64,000 nucleotides of DNA from Chamaelirium japonicum (taxonomy: Eukaryota > Streptophyta > Magnoliopsida > Liliales > Melanthiaceae): contig OX393555.1 in NCBI GenBank assembly GCA_947650365.1, positions 78,187,995 to 78,251,994 of the forward strand, read 5' to 3'. A model generated the notes under the pieces. It was not told where the DNA came from. It saw only the letters and a program-made list of their open reading frames with translations, and did no database searches. Shown here one piece after another: positions 35,987-48,110 of the stretch (position 1 is the first letter of the stretch; every line of letters begins with the position of its first letter). The position numbers and the translations under genes are program-made.

Positions 35987-36690
35987 CACGCCGCGTGTGT
36001 GGTTTCCCCAATGATTCGAGGACTATACCCCGGACGAGGTAGCTAAATCGATAAAAAATAAACGACATCGCAAAAAGATCGATATGCATGAAAATTCAAT
36101 ATGTGCAAAATAGTGGGGCCCTATAGCTCGACAAAAATACAAATCAATAGAAATCAAACCAAAACAGAGCATAAGGGCCAAAGGGTGGAGGTTCAACGAG
36201 CGAGGAAAGAATCAAAAGCTAGCTACCCCCTGTCCGGTTAAGGATCCTCAAAACCCCGGTTTTACTTTTTGCGTCCGCATGACAGCGGACAGTGACCTTG
36301 CCTCTAGCTTTCGACGTTAGTGGCTTTCGCCTTTCACTTTTGTGACCTCACCACGTTTGTCAAGCTTTGAGGAGTACCAATAAATTTTCAGGTCGCCTAA
36401 ATGGGTGGTCGCCCATTCAGGTCCCCTTAGATCACCCCGGGGTGCTTCGTTTCATGGCATGTGAATGCGAAGGACCCCGGTCCTGTTTAAAGTCCCCTAG
36501 ACAGCGGACTACCCCGGCGATCTCAAGGTCGTTCGGGGCGGCCATTGAGAACCCCGGTCTTGCTTTCAGTCCATACGACGATGGACTGTTCTTTGAGGAA
36601 GCTACGTGCGAGCTGATCGCGTTCGAGCTATTCTCTATAGATTACTATCGAGCACAGATTTAAACTTCTCTAGTCCAAACACTTCATTGC
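35987..36690. other. D internal spacer with three related hairpins
   Basis: Untranslated D sequence between the 76-bp repeats and gag. Around 36240-36590 three related segments share an ACCCCGGT motif and an AGTCC...GGACT-type inverted repeat: 36273-36290 (arms GTCCGC and GCGGAC), 36491-36510 and 36568-36588. I see no gene in the rest. Confidence 0.65.
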
Positions 36691-36700
36691 ATAAAATGGT

Positions 36701-38060
36701 TTACAAGAGGGCGCCTACGCACAAAGTAGGAGGCTGCTGTTGTTCGGCCATCTTCCCTCGGCGATCCAATACCACATCTTCGAGCTTAATGTGTTGCTGG
36801 ACCAAGGCGAAGAGCTCGATCATGGTGCGGGGATCAGAAATAACAATCGCATCATGAAGCTCACCTCCTTCGGGGAGCGCGCTCTGAAAGGTACTCACAG
36901 CCATCCGGTCTCGCCCGGCTAGAACAACGATTCGATTCGCTTCGGAGGTTGTCGATTGCATCGGTACTGTTCCAGGAACAGTCCGGACAGAGCAGTGAAT
37001 CTCGAGATCGAGCCCGGAGGTAGCTTATGAAACCAGTCCAGGGCCGAGCCCGTCAAGCTGCTTGGGAAGGCACGGCACAGAACATGATCCTGATCCCGAA
37101 AGAATAATAATTTTCGATAGGCCAAGAGGTGGTCCACGGGGTCTTGCGACCCGTCGAACAACACAAACTTTGGTGGGGTCCAGTGCTGAGGGAAACCTCC
37201 CTGGTGAACGTCGTTTGTGAAGGGCTCCCTCCCTCCACGGGCGGCGAGCTCTTCTAAGAGGTCGACGGGCATGCTAGGTATCTGCCAGCACTTGGGGTGA
37301 TCTCCCAAAGACAGCTGCGCAGGCCCCAAGCGATCATGCATGCTTCCTCGAAGCTGGTCCGTACCCTCACTGTAGCAGTGCTCGGGGGCGACGTCCTGGC
37401 GATGGCTCCGCCGCTTCATAGGTAGCCGCCTCGTCGCAGGGAAAGGACTGTGTGAGGCTGTCCCCTCTCGAGTCTCCGCACGGGGTAACACTTCCACCGC
37501 GGGTTCCTCCTCACGCCGAAGGTGCAGGTGACGGTCTCTCCATCGAGACCACACCTCTGGCTCGTTAGAATCCGCACTTTGGGTTCGTCGGTGAGGAGGG
37601 GCCGTTGGCGGGGTTGACTTGTTGCTGGAGCGCTGGGTGACGAGTCGCTGCACCCGCTCGAGAGCGGTCCCTCTCGTCTTGCGCGCCACTGTGTCCTCCA
37701 CAGGGGGCTCCAACTGGGATGCCCACCGTGGGGCACTATTATGGGTTGATGCGAGGTTGGGGCAGGGGGAGGTCGCACAGGGGGAGTGACCCCCACCGAC
37801 ACTCCCGGACGCTGGGACAGGATCGCTGACCCTCCCCTCCGTGGGCTGAGCCCGGGGGAGAGATCAGTCACTTGGCTCGTCATCGGAACCTGGCATAGTC
37901 GCGCTAGCTTGTCCATCATGGCCCGCTGAGTGGCCAACATCTCCAAAAGGAGCTGGTCGCTGAGTGGGACAGGGGGTTGGAAGGCTTCAGCGAGCTGCCC
38001 ATTTTGCGTAGACCCGGCACGGGCTTTCGCCCGTCTCTGTCCCCGCGTGGCCGGAGCCAT
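36701..38060 (-). pseudogene. gag region of element D (broken)
   Basis: The minus-strand coding region of the non-autonomous element D. It begins MAPATRGQRRAKARAG just past the primer-binding site, followed by a Pro/Ser/Arg-rich stretch. A retrotransposon-gag core follows, including FVLFDGSQDPVDHLLAYR, CRAFPSSLTGSALDWFHKLP and GSISRFTALSGLFLEQY. This core follows the same pattern as gag of A and E (CRTFAGSLDEPSLDWYHNL, GSITQ...LFVQHY) but is clearly diverged. It ends in a partial continuation with TFQSALPEGGELHDAI. No protease, reverse transcriptase or integrase follows. The region is broken in about two or three places. Gag-only elements are thought to rely on a partner's enzymes. Confidence 0.85.
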
Positions 38061-38130
38061 CTAGGTATCTGGAGAAGCACGGCTTTTAGTCGTGCAGTCA
38101 TGAGCATTCTCACAGGAACCAGTCAAAAGA

Positions 38131-38149
38131 TCCCACAGACGGTGCCAAA
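38131..38149 (-). other. Primer-binding site of element D
   Basis: On the minus strand TTTGGCACCGTCTGTGGGA directly follows the 5' LTR. It differs from the site of the A family at one base, although the LTRs are unrelated. Confidence 0.82.
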
Positions 38150-39604
38150 TGTTTGGGGATATTTTTCGCTGGTCCGCGCGGCCTTCCTGTAAGACAAAGA
38201 AAAACGTAAGAAGGGCTGGCTACCTTCAGAGCGCAGGCCCTCCGACGCTCAAGTCAGTCTTAGGTGATCAAAGAAGAGCTGCAGTCGCTCAAAATGGTAG
38301 GGATGAGGTTTTCGAACCTGTACTTTGGAGCCAGGGGGTGTACCTTTATAACCTTATATAGCCTACCAGGCTTCAACACGTGGCGGCACCTTTCCGCACC
38401 TTCTAGGCCTCATGTGCCGGCCCACATGGGCCTCTGATGTCTTTTGGCGTTTAGCCTGCCATGTGGTGAGGGAGGGGGGAAGTACCTGTCTTGTCGCTTC
38501 CAGGTGGATCCTCTGGAATGTTCAAGTCTGGGAGGTCCTAGATCGGCTTTGGCGGGCTTCCGTGGACTACAATCGTCCACGTAACTTCAGAGGAGTGTCG
38601 ACACCTAGCGGTCTTTATGCCGTTTTACAGTGGGCGACCTTTAGGGAAGAAACAAGGGCGAGCTCGTCCCTCATTGCTCCACCTTCTCCATATTTATCAA
38701 GAGTCGGGCTTTACAAGGGCGACCTCTTCGACAAACGGGGATAGACTTTGGCGAGCTTCTGTGTGAGCCGTTGATCCGCCACTTTTGTCCTATTGCCAGG
38801 AGTCGGGCTCTTGGGAGGGCGACCTCCTCGACAACAGGCACGGCCTGGCGAGCTCCTGAGCGCACTACTGGTGCTTGTTGATACCATTTTAAGTTTCCTC
38901 TTTGGCCAGAGTTCCTTTGGTCGTTGGGCGGGCTGCGTGCTCTTGTACGAGCTATGGGTGCTCATTGTTCCGCCTTCTTCTTACTGCTCTAAAGAGTCGG
39001 GCTCTCGGGGAGGCAACCTCTTCGACGATGGGTATGGGTGATCCGCCACCTTCTCCCTATTGTCAAGAGTCGGACTTTTCAGAGGTGCGACCTCTTCGAC
39101 AATGGCGTGACCTGGCGAGCTCCTGGGCGAGGTAGGGGCAAGCTCCTGGGCGTCCTAATGGAATCAAAGGTTTTGCTTGATGCGGCGAGCCCTGGGGCAA
39201 GCTGTGGGCAAGCTCCTGGGTGAGCTGTTGGCGAGCTCCTGGGCGAGCTGGAGGAGAGCTCTTGGGCGAGCTGTTGGCAAGCTCCTGGGCGAGCTCCTGT
39301 GCGGGCTGGGGGCGAACTCTTGTGCTATTTCTTCTCCAATCTGTAACGAGATGCCGGTGTTTTGGTAGGCATGACGACCTAACTCCTGCTGTTACTACAA
39401 GCGTCGGACGGGATTCCTAGAAGTGTTCTTTAAACTCCAAAACCTGCTCAGGCCATCAAGCTACTTGCTCTGAATTCGGGCTTAGCTTCGAGGCGACAGA
39501 GCGGCCTAAGTGTGGGCTCCTGGTCGAGTTCCTAACACTTTGAACTGTGCCTGATATCAATGTCTGCGTTGACAAGGATGTTGATGCTTCAACTACCCCC
39601 ATCA
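38150..39604 (-). repeat. 5' LTR of element D
   Basis: 1455 bp, homologous to 19325-20855. A TATA-like CTATATAAG lies at 38353-38361 on the minus strand. The right end CATCA is followed by target duplication TGATC and then by satellite in the register expected from the left side. Confidence 0.92.
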
Positions 39605-42600
39605 TGATCCATTCTAATTCATTCGCACGAATGTATCCATTCTAATTCATTCGTACGATCCATTCTAATTCATTCGCACGATCCATTCTAATTCATTCAT
39701 ACAATCAATTATAATTCTTTCGTACGATCCATTCTAATTCATTCGTATGATCCATTCTAATTCATTCGCACGAATGTATCCATTCTAATCATTCGTGCGA
39801 TCCATTATTATTCATTCGCACAATCTATTCTAATTCATTCATACGATCCAATCTAATTCATTCGTACGATCCATTCTAATTCATTCGTACGATCCATTCT
39901 AATTCATTCGCACGAATATATCCATTCTAATTCATTCATATGATCCTTTCTAATTCTTTCACATGATCCATTCTAATTCATTAGTACGATCCATTCTAAT
40001 TCATTCGTACGATCCATTCTAATTCATTCGTACGATCCATTCGAACTCATTCGTACGATCCATTCTAATTCATTCGCACGAATGTATCCATTCTAATTCA
40101 TTCGTACGATCCATTCTAAGTCATTCGCACGATCCATTCTAATTCATTCGTACGATCCATTCTAATTCATTCATACGATCCATTCTAATTCATGCATACG
40201 ATCCATTCTAATTTATTCGCATGAATGTATCCATTCTAATTCATTCGTACAATCCATTCTAATTCATTCGCACAATTTATTCTAATTTATTCGAACGATC
40301 CATTCTAATTCATTCGCACGAATGTATCCATTCTAATTCATTCGTACAATCCATTCTAATTCATTCACATGATCCACTCTAATTCATTCATATGATCCAT
40401 TCTAATTCATTCGTACGATACATTCTAATTCATTCGCACGAATGTATCCATTCTAATTCATTCATACGATCCATTCTAATTCATTCGTACGATCCGTTCT
40501 AATTCATTTGCACGAATGTATCCATTCTAATTCATTCATACGATCCATTCTAATTCATTCACACGATCCATTCTAATTCATTCGTACAATCCATTCGAAT
40601 TCATTCATACGATCCATTCTTACTCATTCGTACGATCCATTCTAATTCATTCGCACGAATATATCCATTCTAATTCATTCATACAATCCATTCTTATTCA
40701 TTCGCATGATCCATTCAAATGCATTCGTACGATCCATTCTAATTCTTTCGTACGATCCATTCTAATTAATTCATACAATCCATTCTAATTTATTTGCACG
40801 AATGTATCAATTCTAATTCATTCGTACGACTATTCTAATTTATTCGCACGATCCATTCTAATTCATTCGTACGATCCATTCTAATTCATTTGTACTATCC
40901 ATCCAAATTCATTCATATGATCCATTCTAATTCATTCGTACGATCTATTCTAATTCATTCGCACGAATGTATCCATTCTAATTCATTCGTATGATCCATT
41001 CTAATTTATTCGCACGATCCATTCTAACTCATTCGTACGATCCATTCTAATTCATTCGCACGATCCATTCTAATTCATTCATACAATCCAATATAATTCA
41101 TTCATACGATCCATTCTAATTCATTCATACGATCCATTCAAATTCATTCACACGAATCTATCCATTCTAATTCATTCGTACGATCCATTCTAATTCTTTC
41201 ACATGATCCATTCTAATTCATTAGTACGATCCATTCTAATTCATTCGTGCGATCCATTCTAATTCATTCGCACGAATGTATCCATTCTAATTCATTCGTA
41301 CGATCCATTCTAATTCATTCACGTGATCCATTCTAATTCATTCGTACGGTCCATTCTAACTCATTCGTACGATCCATTCTAATTCATTCGCACAAATGTA
41401 TCCATTCTAATTCATTCGTACAATCTATTCTAAGTCATTCGCACGATCCATTCTAATTCATTCGTACGAACCTTTCTAATTCATTCATACGATCCATTCT
41501 AATTCATTCGCAAGAATGTATCCATTCTAATTCATTCGTACGATCCATTCGAATTCATTCACACAATCTATTCTAATTCATTCGTACGATCCATTCTAAT
41601 TCATTCGCACGAATATATCCATTCTAATTAATTCGTACGATCCATTCTAATTCATTCGCATGATCTACTCTAATTCATTCGTACGATCCATTCTAATTCA
41701 TTCGTACGATACATTCTAATTCATTCATACGATCCATTCTAGTTCATTCGTACAATCCGTTCTAATTCATTCGCACGAATGTATCCATTCTAATTCATTC
41801 ATACGATCCATTCTAATTCATTCGCACGATCCATTCTAATTCATTCGTACGATCCATTCTTTTTCATTCGTACGATCCATTCTAATTCATTCGCACGAAT
41901 GTATCGATTTTAATTCATTCTTACAATCCATTCTTATACATTCACACGATCCATTTTAATACATTCGTACGATCCAATCTAATTCATTCGTACGGTCCAT
42001 TCTAATTAATTCATACGATCCATTCTAATTCATTCGCACGAATGTATCCATTCTAATTCATTCGTACGCTTATTCTAATTTATTCGCACGATCCATTCTA
42101 GTTCATTCGTACGATCCATTCTAATTCATTCCTACTATCCATCCAAATTCATTCGTATGATCCATTCTAATTCATTCGTAGGATCCATTCTAATTCATTC
42201 GCACGATCCATTTTAATTCATTCGTACGATCCTTTCTAATTCATTCGCACGATTCATTCTAATTCATTCGCACGATCCATTCTAATTCATTCGTACGATC
42301 CATTTTAATTCATTCGTACGATTCATTCTAATTCATTCGCATGAATGTATCCATTCTAATTCACTCATACAATCTATTCTAATTCATTCGCACGATCCAT
42401 TCTAATTCATTCATACGATCCATTCTAATTCATTCATATGATCCATTCTAATTCATTCGTACGATCCAGTCTAATTCACTCATACGATCCATTCAAATTC
42501 ATTCGCACGAATATATCCATTCTAATTCATTCGTACGATCCTTTCTAATTCATTCGCACGATCCATTCTAATTCATTCGTATGATCCATTCTAATTCATT

Positions 42601-42706
42601 TGTACGATCCAATCTAATTCATTCGTACGATCCATTCTAATTCATTCTTACAATCCATTCTAATTCATTCACACGAATGTATCCATTTTAATTCATTCGT
42701 ACGATC
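39605..42706. repeat. Satellite array, block 2
   Basis: The same 23/28-bp satellite as block 1, forward orientation throughout as far as I read. It begins with the right target duplication of D and ends with CGATC (42702-42706), the left target duplication of B. No gene seen. Confidence 0.97.
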
Positions 42707-43419
42707 TGTGGGGGAAAATCTTCGTGCCGACCCGAAGACTTCGCTGCACCAGTCAATTGAGGTTCGAGTCGAAGATCGTTGTTCGATCTGTTGATTGGAG
42801 TTGCCATTCTCAATACACAAACAGAGAGAGATGCAATCAGAGAGTTGACACGAGAGGTGATCTCGGATTTCAGTCTAAGCCTACATCTCCGTGCTATAGG
42901 GAGCAACCCGAATTCACTAACTCATTTCTCGAAGTGATCTCGACAAACCGAGTATCACTGAAGCCTCTCCGATCTCTTCAAAGACAAGAAGAAGATCAAG
43001 AAGAGGTGAAGGATGGGAAGGTAGAAAATTCCAGAGCTCTGGTTTCTGAAATCAGATCTCAGAACTGAGAATTGGATCCTTTTACCTTCGAAGGGTCTAC
43101 TATTTATAGAATTTCCTGGGAGGAATTCCGGGGTAAATGGCGGTTTCTGCTGTCGTATCTGGGGATCCTCCGGATAAGGCTGGTGGGCCCCGCTGCCGTC
43201 TCCTGGGGGATTCCACAGGCTCCTAGGCCCACCAGGCAGGGCCGGTGGGTCCAGCTGTAGTTTTCGGGGGCCCACCAGGCAGGGCCGGTGGGTCCCGCTG
43301 TAGTCTTCGGCGGCCCACCAGGCAGGGCCGGTGGGTCCAGCTGTAGTCTTTGGGGGCCCACTAGACAGGGTCGTTGGGTCCCGCTATTTGCAGGCTCCTT
43401 GTCAAAATTTGCACCCACG
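42707..43419 (-). repeat. 3' LTR of element B
   Basis: 713 bp, running on the plus strand from TGTGGGGGAAAATC to TTTGCACCCAC plus one base. TATA box at 43101-43108 (minus). It is bordered on the right by the polypurine tract (GTTACCCCCTCC on the plus strand). Confidence 0.94.
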
Positions 43420-43437
43420 GTTACCCCCTCCAAGTTA
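43420..43437 (-). other. Polypurine tract of element B
   Basis: On the minus strand TTGGAGGGGGTAAC ends at the 3' LTR, as in element A. Confidence 0.87.
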
Positions 43438-43529
43438 GCTAAGAGGCCACCTTGGCTGGCTTGGATCCTTGGTGCAAAGCTAACGACCCCCTGTCACAAA
43501 TGCAAAGGAGTTTGTCGAGTGTCAGAGTC

Positions 43530-44810
43530 AAAAGGACTGATCGGTCAAAGTTGACCGATCGGTCAATTTCGACCGATCGGTCGAACTTGATCGATCGGTT
43601 AAGTTCAACTGGTCGAGGTTGAAGGAATCGACCAAAAGACAGTCTTTTGCCCGATTCAGTAGAAAATCAACCGATCGGTTGAACTTGACCGATCGGTCAA
43701 GGTTGATCGATCGGTTAAATTCAACCGGTCGAGGTTGAAGGGATCGGCCAAAAGACAGTCTTTTGCCTGATTCAGTGGAAAATCAACTGATCGGTTGAAC
43801 TTGACCGATCGATCAAGGTTGACCGATCGGTTAAATTCAACCGGTCGAGGTTGAAAGGATTGGTCAAAAGATCAAGTCTTTTGCCCGATCTAGTAGAAAA
43901 TCGACCGATCGGTTGAACTTGACCGATCGGTCATGGTTGACCGATCAGTTAAATTCAACCGGTTGAGGTTGAAGGGATCGGTCAAAAGATCAAGTCTTTT
44001 GCCCGATCCAGTAGAAAATTGATCGATCGATTGAACTTGACCGATCGGTTAAATTCAACCGGTCGAGGTTGAAGGGATCGATCAAAAGATCAAGTTTTTT
44101 GCCCGATCCAGTAGAAAATCGACCGATCGGTTGAACTCGACCGATCGGTCAAGGTTGACCGATCGGTTAAATTCAACCGGTTGAGGATGAAGGGATCGGC
44201 CAAAAGATCAAGTCTTTCGCCCGATCCAGTAAAAAATTAACCGATCGGTTGAACTTGACCGATTGGTCAAGGTTGGCCGATCGGTTAATTTTAACTGGTC
44301 GAGGTTGAATGGATCAGCCAAAAGATCAAGTCTTTTGCCTGATCCAGAAGAAAATCGACCGATCGGTTAAATTTGACCGATCGGTCAAGGTTGACCGATC
44401 GGTTAAATTTAACCGATCGGTCAAGGTTGACCGATCGGTTAAATTCAACCGGTCGAGGTTGAAGGGATCGGCCAAAAGATTAAGTCTTTTGCCCGATCCA
44501 AACTTGACCGATCGGTCAAGGTTGACCGATCGATTAAATTCAACCGGTCGAGGTTGAAGGGATCGGTCAAACGATCAAGTCTTTTGCTCGATCCAGCAGA
44601 AAATCGACCAATCGGTTGAACTTGACCGATCGGTCAAGGTTGACCGACCAGTTAAATTCAACCGGTCGAGGTTGAAGGGATCGATCAAAAAATCAAGTTT
44701 TTTGCTCAATCCAGTAGAAAATCGACCGATCGGTTTAACTTGACCGATCGGTCAAGGTTGACCGATCGGTTAAATTCAACCGGTCGAGGTTGATTAGGCA
44801 AAAGAGCCTG
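43530..44810. repeat. ~119-bp GACCGATCGGTC-rich array in B
   Basis: About a dozen units, the reverse complement of the array in A (33960-35160). Each contains GACCGATCGGTC-type palindromes and a CAGTAGAAAATC motif. The copy number differs from A, so the array expands and contracts between copies of the element. Confidence 0.9.
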
Positions 44811-45081
44811 TTTTTTGCCCGATCCTTTGGTAAACTATCCGATCGTCTGCCTGTTGAAAGGGTAAAGTCTTCGAACGGCAATTTGAAGTACACTCTTCTG
44901 CTTGAATCGGTGGTCCATCTGGATCAGGGAGTCTTCTAAACCGGCGGTCTTGTTGGACCGATAGTTCGCTTGGACTGGCGGGTCGACGCTTCGTCTGGTC
45001 CCGACGGTTCGCCTGGTTTTGTACTTGCTACGGATTGATGCCACGTGTCCTTTGTAAAAACACGGGATTTGATTTGGTGAT

Positions 45082-45128
45082 GACACGTGTCTTCTTGATC
45101 TGTGCGCCAGTTTTCTCTGGGTATATTA
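45082..45128 (+). promoter_or_regulatory. Putative promoter of the antisense gene in B
   Basis: The perfect palindrome GACACGTGTC (45082-45091) is followed about 30 bp later by a TATA-like TATATTA (45122-45128). The start codon is at 45232. The arrangement mirrors 33713-33760 in element A. Confidence 0.68.
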
Positions 45129-47238
45129 GCCTCTCCGGGTTTCATTTTTGCCTTGCGCTTCCAGAATTTTTCGAAGTCCAGAACTCTTTGCTCCCGATTT
45201 TCTGTTCTTCGCAATCTCTCGATCGGTTGAAATGGCTTCTTCCGGTAGCTCGAAGAAGATTAACATCGTTCCCTCGAAGAGGAAGGGGAAGGAGAGGGCT
45301 CAAGTCTCGCCCATTCAGCAGAAAGGCAGAGGCAAAGGCAGAGGTGAACTCGGGGAGTTGGGCAAGAGGCACCAGGGTGTCGGGTTTGCATCAGCACCTT
45401 CGAAGCCAGAGTGGATTCCGAAGGCTAGCTTTGTGCTGGGTCCTTTGATGTCGCTGACGGAGGAACCTGCATATGTGTATAACACCGGTGGCAAATTCAT
45501 CGTTGTGAAGAGGGCGAAGTGGCATAAGCTGCTTGCTTGCTTCATAGAGGGGAAGGTCCGTCCATCTCTTCCTGGAATTCAGTCCGCCTTTGGCATCGAC
45601 AAGCGGACGGTCTTCACAAATTTTGCCAGCAAGGAGCAAGTAATGGGGACTGTAGTCACCATAGGCCAGCTGAATTGCGGACTGCACCTCCCACTGCTAC
45701 CCTTCGCCGCGAGGTTGCTGAATACCGCAGATCTTTGTGCCGGGCAGATTTCCGGGAACGCGTGGAGGATCATCAACGCCTTCTGCCGCGTAGAATCCGA
45801 CTTCCAAGAGGAGCTGAGGACTTGCTACTCCAGCATTCCTGAGGGCGAGGAAGCAAGGATAGAGTTGGGCTACTTCTTCTACCACTATAAGTGGGCTTCA
45901 AGGAAGGATAGCCCATTCTACAACATGACGGGTGTTTCTGCCCTGCGCCCGATCGTCGACACCATCGCCTCTGACAAACTCTACACTGACTGGCCGATCT
46001 CGGTTTTCGGTGCATGGACTCCTCTTTCGGTGCCCGAGACTCCCAGGAATCAGGTACACAAAGAGGTCAAAATGTACTGCACGGGAGGAGCTTTTGCTTG
46101 GACGTCCGATCGGGTTGGGTCCCTGGACAATCTTTTTTTGGAGCTGACGTGCGGCACACGTTCGTGGAAGCAGTTTTCGAACTGCCCTGTTCATCATGGC
46201 AATGCCAACCTCCTCCACCGACTGCAGGTCCGGTACGAGGATAATAAGGTCTTGTATTCCGATTATGATGAGGATCCTCAATCGGGCAAGATCGTCAGAA
46301 GAATCCGGGCCGAGAAGAAGGCGTACGGAGCAAGGCATCGTCTGCCAATTGAGGAGAAGCTCGTGATCAATCGCAGGGGCTAGGTGAAGAAGAGGAAGGT
46401 CCTCATCGAGGAGGAGAAGAAGGAAGAAGAACAGGAATAAGAAGAAGAAGAAGAAGAAAAGGAGAAGGAAGGAGAAGATGAAGATGAAGATGATGAAGAT
46501 GGAGGTGATGGCGATGACGACGACGATGACGATGATGACGATGATAATGACGATGACGGAGGAGATGGGGGTGAGGAGATTACTCCTACCCCTACTAGAG
46601 GTGATGAAGGAAAAGGGGGTGGTGAGGAAGAAATTTCTCCCACCCCCACTGGTGGTGATGAAGAAGAAGAGGGTGGTGAGGAAGAAATTCCTCCCACCCC
46701 CACTGGTGGAGAAGAGGATTCGCAGCCCATCCCCATCGATGAGGCTAAGGCTCGTCGAATGGAAGCTGTGATGGACGCCGTGGGTGACGGCCAGAAGGTA
46801 CAGCCCACGTACCACTTTGAAGAGTTGAAGCACCCCATGCGCATCAGAATCAAGTTCTCGGGGAGTGATGGGGTTGCAAGCAACCCCACGCCCCTCGACC
46901 AAAGACCTCCAAGCCCCCTTCGAATCGAGGGAGCTTCGGCGAGCGGTGGGATGGAGGTTGAACAACCTACTCCCGCCGCTCAACGATCGGCAGCACAGGT
47001 GGCTGAGGAGACAGTCGCCCTGATGGCCAGGCTGGATCAGTCGGCGATCCGCAAGAAGAAGGGGAGATCACTCCTCTTCGAGGTGTCCCTTCCCCCGCAC
47101 ACATGGAGGGAGGGAGCCGCGTCGAGGCTGGGATTCCCCAACCTCCGCCAGAGACCACCCCCGCCAAGGAGAAGTCGACCCCCACGGGTAAGGGCTCCGA
47201 TCGGGGGAAGGGGAAAGCACCTCGAGTTGATGCCACAG

Positions 47239-47337
47239 GTATTCCCTTGCTTATTTCTCTTCTTTGACTGCATTGCTGCCTTCGATGCTTGAAATGTTCT
47301 AACTCCTTGAATGTTCGAACTTATGTGTTGATTGCAG
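47239..47337 (+). other. Intron 1 of the antisense gene in B
   Basis: 99 bp from GTATTCCC after GCCACAG to GATTGCAG before ATACCCCTG, with a T-rich interior, phase 1. It matches the position and phase of 31547-31634 in A. Confidence 0.82.
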
Positions 47338-47474
47338 ATACCCCTGTTGGCCCAGCTCAGAAGATAAGAAACTTGGGTGAGGTTGATATCAACCACCCAG
47401 CGAGTGTGATCCGGAAGCTCTGCAACCTTCCGGATGCTACTTTGGAGGAAGCCTATGACAGGCTTGAAGTGGTG

Positions 47475-47549
47475 GTATGCGCATCAGCTTGACTTGATCT
47501 TTGAATTGTATCTTCGAAAATATTTCTAACTCTTTTTGTTTACTTGCAG
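47475..47549 (+). other. Intron 2 of the antisense gene in B
   Basis: 75 bp from GTATGCGC to TACTTGCAG with a strong pyrimidine tract, phase 0. Same length and position as 31338-31412 in A. Confidence 0.84.
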
Positions 47550-47696
47550 AACTCAGCAGTCCTGAAGTTCGCTAGCAAGCTCTTCAAGAAGGTCGGAGAG
47601 CGGGGAGCTTCGTCTGAGGTCACTCGCTTAACTACCGAATTGGAGGCTGCTAATGAAGAGAAGGCAAAGCTTAGGGAAGTTTTGATTTCCAAGAAG

Positions 47697-48110
47697 GAGG
47701 TAGCTGATCGGGTGCAGATCACCGTTCAGGAGAATTTCACCGATCGGGTGAATTTCACCGATCGTGAGGAGGTCGCCGATCGGGTGCAAATCGTTGATCG
47801 GGTGGAGATAGCCAATCGGGTGCAGATCACTGTTCGGGAGAATTTCACCGATCAGGTGAATTTCACCGATCGGGTAAAAATCACCGATCGGGAAAAGGTC
47901 ACCGATCGGACAAAAACAGCCGGTCGGGAATTGGTTGATCGGTTGGATATCCACGTTTTGGCATCAGATCAGTGGGTTTTTGGCCGATCAAGTGGAGGAC
48001 GAAGGGGAAGAAGGGGATCGAGTTTTGCCGATCGGGCGAATTTGACCGATCGGACAAATTCGACCGATCGGGCAAATTCGACCGATCAGAGGCACCGATC
48101 GGGTGGTTTT
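47697..48110 (+). repeat. In-frame GATCGGG minisatellite in the last exon of B
   Basis: Short units of about 18-21 bp built on ACCGATCGGGTGAATTTC keep one frame open and encode a Thr-Asp-Arg motif repeated about every seven residues (for example FTDRVNFTDR and KITDREKVTDR). A second, looser run with LTDRTNSTDRANSTD follows near 48025-48090. Element A lacks this insert. Confidence 0.8.

Larger units (their letters stand above)
19325..39604 (-). mobile_element. Element D: gag-only LTR retrotransposon (TR-GAG-like)
   Basis: A minus-strand LTR element inserted in the satellite. LTRs lie at 19325-20855 (3') and 38150-39604 (5'), ending TGTTTGGGG and CATCA on the plus strand. The target duplication TGATC is present at 19320-19324 and 39605-39609. 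A primer-binding site borders the 5' LTR and a polypurine tract borders the 3' LTR. Without the nested element A its internal part is only about 4.7 kb. It holds gag but no protease, reverse transcriptase or integrase that I can find, so it is non-autonomous. The first 220 bp of the two LTRs differ at about 12 sites by eye, so D is roughly as old as A or older, as the nesting requires. The gag region is broken in about two or three places. Confidence 0.92.
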
